A DNA stretch of 64,000 nt, taken from NCBI RefSeq assembly GCF_000355805.1, contig NZ_CM001837.1, forward strand, positions 199,434 to 263,433, read 5' to 3'. This document shows, piece by piece, positions 44,834 through 53,900 of the stretch (position 1 is its first letter; every line of letters starts with the position of its first letter). Under the pieces are notes generated by a model, which saw only the letters and a program-made list of their open reading frames with translations, ran no database searches and was not told where the DNA came from. The DNA comes from Dokdonia sp. PRO95 (GTDB lineage Bacteria > Bacteroidota > Bacteroidia > Flavobacteriales > Flavobacteriaceae). A program made the translations under genes and the position numbers.

Positions 44834-47133
44834 TAGTAAACCAGTTTAAGTTTCAGATTTTGAACTACTTTTATTTCACCAGAGTTAGACACTGTATTGT
44901 CTACTGGCTCTTGACCTTTTTCTCCCCAAAGAACCGCGACATACTTCACACGATTATTTGTAAATGTGTTATTTGCTAGGGTAACATTTACAATACCTCT
45001 TGTTTGTAGTAAGATATTAGCGCTATCACTAGCACCACATTTTGTAAACGTATTTCCCGTAACTACAAGGCTTCCACCTATGGTAGACTCATCATAACCA
45101 CCTCGATAGTAATCTAACACATCACTGGCTACATTTTCAAACTGAGAATCTTCTATAAATACAAAAGCTGCATTATAATCACCTTTATCATTTACCTCTT
45201 TATTAAGTTGGATACCACTTTGTGTGTTTTTAATCACACTATTTTTAATCATGATGGTATCTGCAAAAGATGCTTTACTCGTTTCTAGCACACTTTTGAA
45301 TCCATTTATTTCTACATTATCAAGCCATAATTCATAAGACTGCCCCATGTTTTTGTCAAGCGTTGCAAAAGCATCTGTGGTTGACGTTCCTTTAAGTGAA
45401 ATGTTTTTGAGTTTGAGTTTTGCTCTTGGTTGTAGCTCAAAACCTTTGGCAGTATTACTAAATGTAAGTACCGGTTTTTCTGAAGATGCAGATTGAAGAG
45501 TTACCGCTTTCGCGAAAGCGTACTTTTCATTAATCTCATAATTACCAGCACTAAGCTCGATAGTATCTCCATCATTACTTGTCGCAACAGCCTCTGTAAG
45601 CTCTGCTGTAGTTGACACTTTTACCGTTTTTCCTGCTTGTTTTTCTGGATGTGGGTTGAACCATGAGGTCCCGTAATTAGTTACGTCAAGCAAGGCCGAT
45701 GCACCTGTAGTGGCTCCTGAGATGGCACCTACACTATTGCCCGACGCCCTTTTGTTTCCAAAAATATCTTCATTAATCTTATCAAAACCAAAGCCGTTGT
45801 ACATCTCTGTCTCCAGTGATTCTGGCGACTGAAAGATTTCTGTAGGTGATGATAATGTCACTTCTTTGGTTAACAAACCATCTGTTTGATAAGCACTTTT
45901 ATTTTCTACGTTAAGAATGTTATTTTTAAAAGTAACCCCAGTGATGCTATCGTAATTTTTGATGATTTCTGTAGTTTCAATATCTCCGTACACTAAGTTA
46001 TTTGCAACAATCATACGTTCTGCGCGGGCAGAGCGTATTTCTGAAGCCGGAAGGACTTCTGCCTGACTTAGGTTTGCTCCTACTCCAAAATGCCAAGGCG
46101 TCTTTGTGTTTATAAATGAATTGTGAGCGACTACCACATCTGTAACCTGATTATAACGATTGAGTGGTGACTTAGGAATACCATTCATTACTGCCAGAGG
46201 AGCACGAAATTCATTTCCTTTTAAGTTATAGAAGTAATTATTTACAATAAAATGACCCGTATTAATTACTCGTATCCCTCCTATAAACTCAGATGCATCA
46301 TTACCTATAAATACATTACCATCTATGGTCGCATAATTACCGTGACGAAGCACTAGCGAACCTTCTGACTCAAAAAAGACATTATTTTTAAAGGTATTAT
46401 AATTAGACTTACTTGAGATAATCTCTACTTCTCCATTACACTTTTCAAAATAATTGTGTTCTACATTTACATAACCCGGTGTCATAGACGTATAGCTGTC
46501 TCCTAGCTGCATAGTCTCTGCACGAGGCCCACCTTTTCTAGGACGTGGTCCGAAATGGTTATCCTTAATCTGGTGATAGGTATTTACATTTTCATTACCC
46601 TTTAAAAACACGCGAAGCGTAGGCCCTTGGTTTGTTTTACCAGTAATATAATTATGATCAAAAGTATTATGTTGCCCCCATAATTCTATCCAGTGGTTTT
46701 TACTATCACGATCTGGATTTGTAAAATCTTCTATCACACAATCTGTTACACGCGAGTGATATGCTATCCTCTCATCATCTATTTTAAAACGTATAATGGC
46801 ATTTTCTGTGGTATAACCATTTTTAAAATAAAGTCCTTCTACTACAAGGTGCTTCCCTCCTAGTTTAAGTGAAGAGTTGCCTTCTAAAATAACTTTTCCA
46901 GCATTTTCTGCCTTAAGAGTAATAGGATTTGCCTCCGTTCCTTCTCCGTAAAATTTTATAGCTAAATCTTTCCACACGCCATCTTTAAGACTGATTACAT
47001 CTCCTGGCTTTGCATCTTTAATTGCTTCTTTTAATTCCTCTGGGGTAGTGACTGTCTGTGACACTAAAGTAATAGGCTCCTTGCATGATGCAAAGATGAT
47101 AAGGCTACAAAAGAGAAGAAGATATCGAGTCAT
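44833..47133 (-). CDS. PL6-family alginate lyase, two-domain lipoprotein
   Basis: 766 residues starting MTRYLLLFCSLIIFASC (lipoprotein). The frame is open further upstream, but that part translates the palindrome (LLSRKRT) and precedes the signal. N-terminal PL6 parallel beta-helix, chondroitinase B-like: NHWIELWGQHNTFDHNYI, RKGGPRAETMQLGDS (Glu and Arg, Ca-binding region), catalytic Lys in ISSKSNYN and catalytic Arg in GSLVLRHGNY. A second beta-helix (about residues 520-766) follows, as in AlyGC-type PL6. First gene of the lyase operon, with operators 139-166 bases upstream. Palindrome copy 16 encodes YAFAKAV in the linker to domain 2. Confidence 0.9.
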   Translation of the reverse strand: MTRYLLLFCSLIIFASCKEPITLVSQTVTTPEELKEAIKDAKPGDVISLKDGVWKDLAIKFYGEGTEANPITLKAENAGKVILEGNSSLKLGGKHLVVEGLYFKNGYTTENAIIRFKIDDERIAYHSRVTDCVIEDFTNPDRDSKNHWIELWGQHNTFDHNYITGKTNQGPTLRVFLKGNENVNTYHQIKDNHFGPRPRKGGPRAETMQLGDSYTSMTPGYVNVEHNYFEKCNGEVEIISSKSNYNTFKNNVFFESEGSLVLRHGNYATIDGNVFIGNDASEFIGGIRVINTGHFIVNNYFYNLKGNEFRAPLAVMNGIPKSPLNRYNQVTDVVVAHNSFINTKTPWHFGVGANLSQAEVLPASEIRSARAERMIVANNLVYGDIETTEIIKNYDSITGVTFKNNILNVENKSAYQTDGLLTKEVTLSSPTEIFQSPESLETEMYNGFGFDKINEDIFGNKRASGNSVGAISGATTGASALLDVTNYGTSWFNPHPEKQAGKTVKVSTTAELTEAVATSNDGDTIELSAGNYEINEKYAFAKAVTLQSASSEKPVLTFSNTAKGFELQPRAKLKLKNISLKGTSTTDAFATLDKNMGQSYELWLDNVEINGFKSVLETSKASFADTIMIKNSVIKNTQSGIQLNKEVNDKGDYNAAFVFIEDSQFENVASDVLDYYRGGYDESTIGGSLVVTGNTFTKCGASDSANILLQTRGIVNVTLANNTFTNNRVKYVAVLWGEKGQEPVDNTVSNSGEIKVVQNLKLKLVY
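45505..45520. repeat. Iterated palindrome, copy 16 (inside PL6 gene)
   Basis: CGCTTTCGCGAAAGCG, coding AFAKA at the start of the second beta-helix. Confidence 0.9.
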
Positions 47134-47156
47134 AAATATGTTGTGAGTACTAAGAG

Positions 47157-47174
47157 TACGCTTTCGCGAAAGCA
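47157..47174. repeat. Iterated palindrome, copy 17 (5' of PL6 gene)
   Basis: TACGCTTTCGCGAAAGCA, 24 bases upstream of the PL6 start, probably in its leader. Confidence 0.88.
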
Positions 47175-47271
47175 AAAAAAGCAATACACTTACGTTATAA
47201 TTGTCTAAAATCAATCACTCGCCACATTGCTATTTAAGAGTGTAATAATTTTAAAATTGAGCTTTAAACAA

Positions 47272-47299
47272 ATTGGTTATCCAAACTGGTTGACCAATT
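47272..47299. promoter_or_regulatory. Operator array upstream of the PL6 operon (two sites)
   Basis: TGGTTATCCA and TGGTTGACCA, centres 47278.5 and 47291.5, again 13 bp apart. Same motif as the array upstream of susC, 139-166 bases before the PL6 start. The rest of 47134-47504 is AT-rich spacer with palindrome copy 17 and no gene seen. Confidence 0.78.
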
Positions 47300-47504
47300 T
47301 ACAATCTCAAATATATAGATAATTACGATACTCACAATTATTTACACAATTATTTATTGAATTCCCACAAAAATGAAGACAAACTGAGCGAATATTAAAT
47401 CACTGTTGTCGTTGTGACTCTCAGCATATAAGCTAGATTTCATATTTACCTGTACTACTACACGAAGATTATCTAATTGCTTAGTTAAAAAGAATATGAT
47501 GTGG

Positions 47505-48020
47505 TTATGAGCGCAACAGTTTTTTACCTGTAGTCACAAAAGAAATTCCTTGCTGGCCGTAGGTACTTATCATAATCGCTTCAATGATAGGTTCATTAGT
47601 ATCAGGCTGTATTTTCCAGTCAAAGATGAAATTTGCACCCGTGCCTCCTTCTTTATCCACGCCGTCTATAACAATCTGAACGGTCTCCATAGGGTTGATA
47701 AAAATGGTTTTGTCAAAATACACACGTATTGGCTTGCCGTAGGTGTTATAGTACACTGCCTTGTCCACATACACCTGCGCTTCTCGATTAGGATTATGCA
47801 AACTTATGGTCGCCGTTAAGTCTGCTTGATCATTTTCTGTGCGTAGGTAAATTTGAGAGTAAATAGATAAAAAGGTACTCCCCGACTCAAGCGAATCATT
47901 TATAGCCCCTTTCACTGTTCGCTTCTCCCAGTTCACTGGGTCTACAGAGCTAAGTGGCTTTGGCTCCTCACAAGAAAGAAGTAATAGATATACTAAGACA
48001 AAAGGAAGTAAATATTTCAT
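47505..48020 (-). CDS. DUF3124-family lipoprotein
   Basis: 171 residues with lipoprotein signal ending LLLSC. The mature part matches DUF3124: STFLSIYSQIYLRTEND, TISLHNPNREAQVYVDKAVYY, INPMETVQIVI, GGTGANFIFDW, IEAIMISTYGQQGISF. Function unknown. It is upstream of and parallel to the alginate lyase operon but separated by 371 bases with operators, so it is probably not part of it. Confidence 0.8.
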   Translation of the reverse strand: MKYLLPFVLVYLLLLSCEEPKPLSSVDPVNWEKRTVKGAINDSLESGSTFLSIYSQIYLRTENDQADLTATISLHNPNREAQVYVDKAVYYNTYGKPIRVYFDKTIFINPMETVQIVIDGVDKEGGTGANFIFDWKIQPDTNEPIIEAIMISTYGQQGISFVTTGKKLLRS

Positions 48021-48466
48021 AATAGAGCTGAGATATATGTAAGGTGTACATACTATAATAGATAAGTACTACAAGATATCAAATTTCTGGGTTTAAATTG
48101 GTGTATGGTGTTTGTATCTGTTCTTTTTAAAGGAATGTTTATAAAATCTAAAAAACACAAAAGGAAATTCAGATTCTTGCAATTTACGTAAGCTAGCTAG
48201 TACCGAATTATTATAAACAACTGCCCTACAACATCATATATCACTAATCAAATAGAAAAATTTCAATAGAAATAAAATTTTTATAAATTTTCTTAATCCG
48301 TGTTAAGTACAGTAAAATATGACTGTCCCGCATTAATTATTACAAGTACAAAATATCAGAGTCGATATAACCTCCAATATTACCGTCAAAATACAAAGCT
48401 CAACTTTTGATTAACATTTATTTATATATTTTAGCCCTAACAAACTAACCATCTTTCTATTATCGC
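48021..48466. other. Divergent spacer before the toxin-like operon
   Basis: 446 bases, very AT-rich. It must hold the promoters of the DUF3124 gene (minus) and the large plus-strand operon. TTTTG near 48410 followed by TATATTTT is suggestive but the spacing is poor. No ORF, repeat copy or terminator was seen. Confidence 0.4.
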
Positions 48467-50956
48467 TTGAAGAAATTACTCCCTCACCTTCTTTTGCTAT
48501 GCGCTTTTTTTGCAAATGCTCAAGATTTAACTCAAATAGGCAAAGCCAAACTCTTTACGTTGGGTGGTGGCGTTTCTGCAAACTCAGTGTACTACAACGG
48601 TGACGGACAGCGAGACCCTTTTACTTACGTATTAAATGGTAACCTTAACCTAAACATAAGCGGTATTTATAATGTTCCTATATCGTTTGCGTATTCTAAC
48701 CAAGATTTTAATTACAGTCAGCCATTTAAGTTCAATAGGCTTAGTTTAAACCCATCTTATAAATGGCTTACAGCGCATATAGGAGATGTATCGATGACGT
48801 TCTCTCCCTATACTTTAAGCGGTCACCAATTTACTGGTTTAGGTTTTGACGCAACGCCTACAGCAAAGCTCAAACTGAGCGCTATGTACGGGCGTTTAAT
48901 ACGAGCAAATGAATATGACCCAGAAGATCCTCAAGCAGTACCTGCCTATAAACGTATAGGGTACGGATTAAAATCTGCTTATGATTTTGAAAAATTCTCG
49001 TTAGGCCTCACCTTCTTTGCTGCAAAAGATGAAGAAAACTCTATAGAAAACCCCTTTCCTGTAGAAACTGATGTGAGTCCACAAGATAACCTGGTGATTA
49101 GTGTGGATGGTAAAGTAAAACTTTTTGGATCTGCTGTTCTTAATGTAGAGTATGCAACATCTGGAATTACAGACGACACAAGAGCTTCAGGTTCTCCAGA
49201 AAATGGCGGTCCAGTGGGGCTCCTTTATAAAGGGAATGCTACTACCAGATACTATAATGCCTTTAACGCACAACTCTCTACTAGCGTGGGTAATGGTAGT
49301 GTAGGTGCTACTTATGAACGTATAGACCCAGGGTATCAAACTCTAGGAGCTTATTTTTTTAATAATGATCTTGAGAATATCGCTGTAAATGCTTCTCAAT
49401 CTATTTTTGATAGCGCTATAAATATTTCTGTAAATGCCGGACTCCAGCGAGATAATCTGGATAAAGCAAAAACATCTGAGTTACAACGTGTCGTAGCAGC
49501 GGTAAATATTAGTGCGCTCGCCACAGAAAAACTTAACATAAACGCCTCTTATTCTAACTTTCAGAGTGTAACAAACATTAGAGATCAGTTTGATTATATC
49601 AATGCAGTTACGCCCTTTGACAACATAGACACCTTAAACTTTAGGCAGTTATCTCGCAATGCGACCTTAAATCTAACCTATGCGATTGCAAAATCTAAAG
49701 AGCGTGTTCAAAATGCGAGCATAAATCTATCCATGCAGGATACAGAAGATTTGCAAGAGCAATTTTTATCTGGAACCCAGACCACTGTAGGAGCTACTAC
49801 GTTTTATAATACGGGTGGAAATTACTCTATTAATTTTGTACCCATTGACCTTAGTGTGACCGCAGGCGTTAATGCCTCATTTAATAAAACATTAGAATCT
49901 AGCAATAATACCCTAGGACCTACTGTAGCAATATCAAAACTCTTTTTTGATAAAAAACTACGAAGCTCCTTTGCTGCTTCTTATAATAGAAGTAGTGCAG
50001 ATGGGGAATTACAAAACACCATACTCAACTTTAGAGCAAATGCTGGTTACCAGCTCTTTAAAAAACACCAATTTAACTTAAGCCTATTATCTCTTTTTAG
50101 AAATAATGCAACGGCTGCTACTAATAACCTTGTAAATGACTTTACAGCAACACTAGGCTATAACTATTCTTTTACCGTAGGTAAACTCCCTGCTTTAAGA
50201 TTTGGAGAGCGAGATCCTCGCGAGTCTTCCTCTGGACTTACAGAGATACAATTTAGGTCTGACGGGACAATCTATCAAGGAAACGCAAATGAACTTGACA
50301 CCCAGATATCTGACGCAAAAGATCGAGATGCTTTCTCATTCATACCACCTGTGGTAAAGGAAAAGGTAGATGGTGCAAAGCTTACGATGCTAGATCTAAA
50401 GACAGCAAAGGAGAAGGATCTTAGAGATGCTGCTATTGAATATCTCACGGAGGTGGATGATTATAACGCTTTCGCGAAAGCGTATGACCAAGCAATTCTT
50501 ATCGCCGTAAGAAGATTAACGCCAGATGCCATGTACCTTGATGATACTATCGAAAAGGAATTTGCTATTGCAGGTGCAAAAGTGCAAGCACATCAATACA
50601 AAGGAATCCCACTTGCAGATGTTCCGGATAAAACGAGTATAAGCTACAAGGACTATAAGATATATTATGATGCTTTTGAAATCAAACGAGAAAAACTCAT
50701 AAATCACAGGTATATGCTAGAACGCATTGCCAAAATTAGATCTATGCGTGACTTAAAGGACGATAAACAGCTTAAACAGTTTAGAAAAGAGCTCGCTGCC
50801 AAAGTGTATGAGGCTTATGGAAACATTGCAAAAAACCCAACTTCCTTAAGCAAGGCACTCACCGTAGACCTTATTTTATACTATAAAAACCTAGCAACCA
50901 AGTTTGCTGATAAAGATGAGTACACGATAAAATACTTATCTAAAATTAAAAACTAA
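48467..50956 (+). CDS. Outer-membrane beta-barrel protein with helical C-terminal tail, unknown function
   Basis: 829 residues; TTG start giving MKKLLPHLLLLCAFFANAQ, a clean signal peptide. Residues about 25-580 are amphipathic strands with outer-membrane barrel character (YVLNGNLNLNISGIYNVPIS, FSFAYSNQDFNYSQP-like, SFAASYNRSSADGEL, FTATLGYNYSF). Residues about 590-829 are charged and helical (LEYLTEVDD-type helices, MRDLKDDKQLKQFRKELAAK). First gene of the operon with the TANFOR/zincin protein 10 bases downstream. It could be the outer-membrane anchor or exit pore for the large secreted partners, which is inference. Palindrome copy 18 encodes YNAFAKAYD. Confidence 0.75.
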   Translation: MKKLLPHLLLLCAFFANAQDLTQIGKAKLFTLGGGVSANSVYYNGDGQRDPFTYVLNGNLNLNISGIYNVPISFAYSNQDFNYSQPFKFNRLSLNPSYKWLTAHIGDVSMTFSPYTLSGHQFTGLGFDATPTAKLKLSAMYGRLIRANEYDPEDPQAVPAYKRIGYGLKSAYDFEKFSLGLTFFAAKDEENSIENPFPVETDVSPQDNLVISVDGKVKLFGSAVLNVEYATSGITDDTRASGSPENGGPVGLLYKGNATTRYYNAFNAQLSTSVGNGSVGATYERIDPGYQTLGAYFFNNDLENIAVNASQSIFDSAINISVNAGLQRDNLDKAKTSELQRVVAAVNISALATEKLNINASYSNFQSVTNIRDQFDYINAVTPFDNIDTLNFRQLSRNATLNLTYAIAKSKERVQNASINLSMQDTEDLQEQFLSGTQTTVGATTFYNTGGNYSINFVPIDLSVTAGVNASFNKTLESSNNTLGPTVAISKLFFDKKLRSSFAASYNRSSADGELQNTILNFRANAGYQLFKKHQFNLSLLSLFRNNATAATNNLVNDFTATLGYNYSFTVGKLPALRFGERDPRESSSGLTEIQFRSDGTIYQGNANELDTQISDAKDRDAFSFIPPVVKEKVDGAKLTMLDLKTAKEKDLRDAAIEYLTEVDDYNAFAKAYDQAILIAVRRLTPDAMYLDDTIEKEFAIAGAKVQAHQYKGIPLADVPDKTSISYKDYKIYYDAFEIKREKLINHRYMLERIAKIRSMRDLKDDKQLKQFRKELAAKVYEAYGNIAKNPTSLSKALTVDLILYYKNLATKFADKDEYTIKYLSKIKN
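50467..50482. repeat. Iterated palindrome, copy 18 (last seen)
   Basis: CGCTTTCGCGAAAGCG, coding AFAKA in the helical tail. No further copy was found from here to the end of the window. Confidence 0.9.
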
Positions 50957-50966
50957 TACAGATACA

Positions 50967-53900
50967 ATGAAGCAATATCTCCTACAGTTATTCTTTTTGC
51001 TTTTTGCTATACAGGTAGTGATAGCACAGCAATTTCCTGTACAAGTAATTCCACAGACCATACCACCTAGGCCTGTAGTATTATCTGACTATGCAAATGC
51101 ATCATCTGTTAATGATAAGGTGCGTGTGCAACTTATTCTCAATGACCTTACAGAGCTTAACCGCGAGGTACGCCTCAAGCTTTTTATAGAAGGACAAGGT
51201 ATTAATGCACAGAGTAATGATGTGGTTGTAGGAGCCACTCCAATATTTCTAGAAGGTGGTGTCGCAACTACCTTAGGCACGGCACAACTAGCTCCTTATT
51301 TTGACCTTCAGAATTTACAAGGTATCTCTCCAGGAGTATATGGTAATTCCTTACCAGAAGGATCTTATAGCTTCTGTTTTGAAGTTTATGACTTATTTAC
51401 TGGTAATGTAGTCTCGGCAAAGACTTGTACTAATTTTGTGCTTTTTGATAATGATCCTCCCCTACTTAACCTTCCATTAAACGCAGTGGGAATACAAGAG
51501 ATGAACCCTCTTAATATTGTTTTCCAGTGGACACCTAGACACATCAATGTTTCAAACGTACAGTACGAACTTATAGTTTCTGAAATATGGGATCTTAACA
51601 TAGACCCTCAAGCGGCATTTTTATCTTCTCCTCCCATTTTTCAAACCACTACTACACAAACTACCTTCATTTATGATGGATTACAACCCTCATTAATACC
51701 TGGCAAACGTTATGGATGGCGCGTGCGTGCCTTTGCAGCCGCAGGAGCCGAAGAGATAGGTGTATTTACAAATAATGGCTTTAGTGAGATCTTTTACTTT
51801 GACTACCAGACACAGTGTGATGAGCCGCTATTTCCGGATGTAGAGGAGCTTACTAATCGCAGCGCGGAGCTTACCTGGCAAGGTAACTTTGACCATCTTG
51901 ATTATACGGTAAAGTATCGCGAGAAAGATGCAGAATCAGAATGGTATGACTTAACTACTCCTCAAGATTATATCGAAATTGACAATCTTGAACCTGAGAC
52001 TACCTATGAATATAAGATACAAGGTAACTGTATGTTTGGCAGTTATGGAGAGACTTTTATTCAAGAGTTTACAACACTTTCTGATGAAGCTTCGAGCTAT
52101 CAAGGTTGTGCGATTGAGCCTGAGCCTATTCTTCTTGAAAATCAAGAGCGCCTTACGGAGCTTTTCTTATATGATAACTTTACTGCTGGTAAGTTTAAAG
52201 TACGCGTACTAGAAGTAGAAAATAGCACCTCTCCTTTTAAAGGAAAAGGATACGTTACCATACCATGGCTAGGATTTATCACTATCGCTGCAGAGTTTGA
52301 AAACATTGAACTCAACACCGATAAAGAGCTTATTTCTGGAGCAGTAGTTACTACCTATGATCCGGATTGGGGTAATGTCTTAAATACAGATGGTGTATTT
52401 GATGATGTTTTTGGTAACAATGGTGATGTCATTCAATTTGATGCCTCAGATATGGTTATCAGTGATGTACAAGTCTCTGCAGATGGGGCTATTACATTAA
52501 TTGATAATGAAGGTAATTCTGTCCCTATTGTAGTAGGTACACCGGTGGTAATCACTGATAGCACGGGGAATCAATGGCTCGTAACAAATGATGGAGAAGT
52601 AGTAGAACTAGGTCCTGCAGCAGAAGGTGGCGTTGTTACTTCTGAGAATACAAACGGCGTGAGCTCTAGTGGAAGTGTTACAGCGATTTCCTCTCAAGAT
52701 GTTGTAGTAACATTTACAGAATCTGGCTTTTATGCTTTTGACCCACTACCAGCAGGTGCCTCATCTAGTCTTGCGAGTGAATATAATACAATCTCTCAAG
52801 CAAGTGGAGGAACATACGATGTACCCTATAAAGCAATTTCTGATATCACAGGACATACTACAGACTTTCTAGAGGGGAATGTAACTTTTGCCAATGGAAA
52901 AACTAAAAGTGATCTCATTTTTAAAACTACAGAAGGTACAGCGATAGACACTACATGGTCTGGAAACACCGTATCGTTATCCCTTACAAAACAATTTGAA
53001 TTTGGAAAAACTGCAATTCTTGCAACCGTAAAACCAGCAGACTCTACTGGAAATTATGATGTGGCTGGTACTGCAGATTTATGGCATATGAGTCCCAAAA
53101 CTGTAAATGTAACAGTCGTTCCCATTAATGGATCAAGTACAGGAACAGCTTCTCAAATACAAACAGAACTTAATACGATTTATGAAAAAGCAGGTATTTC
53201 ATTTAACGTTGATTTAAAAGATGATTTTGAGGTACCTGCAAATGTTTGGGACATAGGGCCAACCACTGGAAGTCTTGACGTAGGTGATAGCGGTGTTTTT
53301 TCTAACTACTCTCCAGAAGAGAATGCCATTAAAAATTATTATAAAGATGCTCGAGATATTGAAGATGATCAATACTATATGTTTGTCTTTAACAATGTAC
53401 CTATCGTTAATGAAGACCCATCAAAAAATACGCAAGGGTTTATGCCGCTTAAGCGTCAATATGGATTTGTCTTTAATAACAGCACAACGACCATGGCTCA
53501 TGAGCTAGGTCATGGTGTTTTTGGGTTAGAACATTATACGGCAAGTGGCACAGATGATTTCTTGATGCATGAAGAGAATATCACTGGAACAGTATTACCA
53601 CACATGGACTGGCAAACTATTCATGCTGCTGGATTACAGTTATATCTTTTTCAAGGTGATTCGGATGGGGAGAATTATGTGTCATCTGGATTATTTAGTA
53701 AGTTAAACTTCGGTAAAAATGAAGATAACACCTACACATTTTTGACTCCTGCTGCGCAATATATTGTGCTTCCTGATAGTGTTAAAAATGTCACTAAATA
53801 TTATGGATATTATGGAACTAGTTTCTTGAGTAGTGAAGAACAATTTAAAGAATTCATGACAGTAGTACCTGGCACGCTAAAATCTTTTCAGGTTGGTAAT

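Noticed and set aside
47134-47214. Longer N-terminus for the PL6 lyase
   Set aside because: It crosses palindrome copy 17 and would bury the lipoprotein signal that begins at MTRYLLLF.
1008-50482. Palindrome family as Rho-independent terminators
   Set aside because: Intergenic copies lack T-runs, several genes have separate true terminators, and ten copies are inside coding frames.
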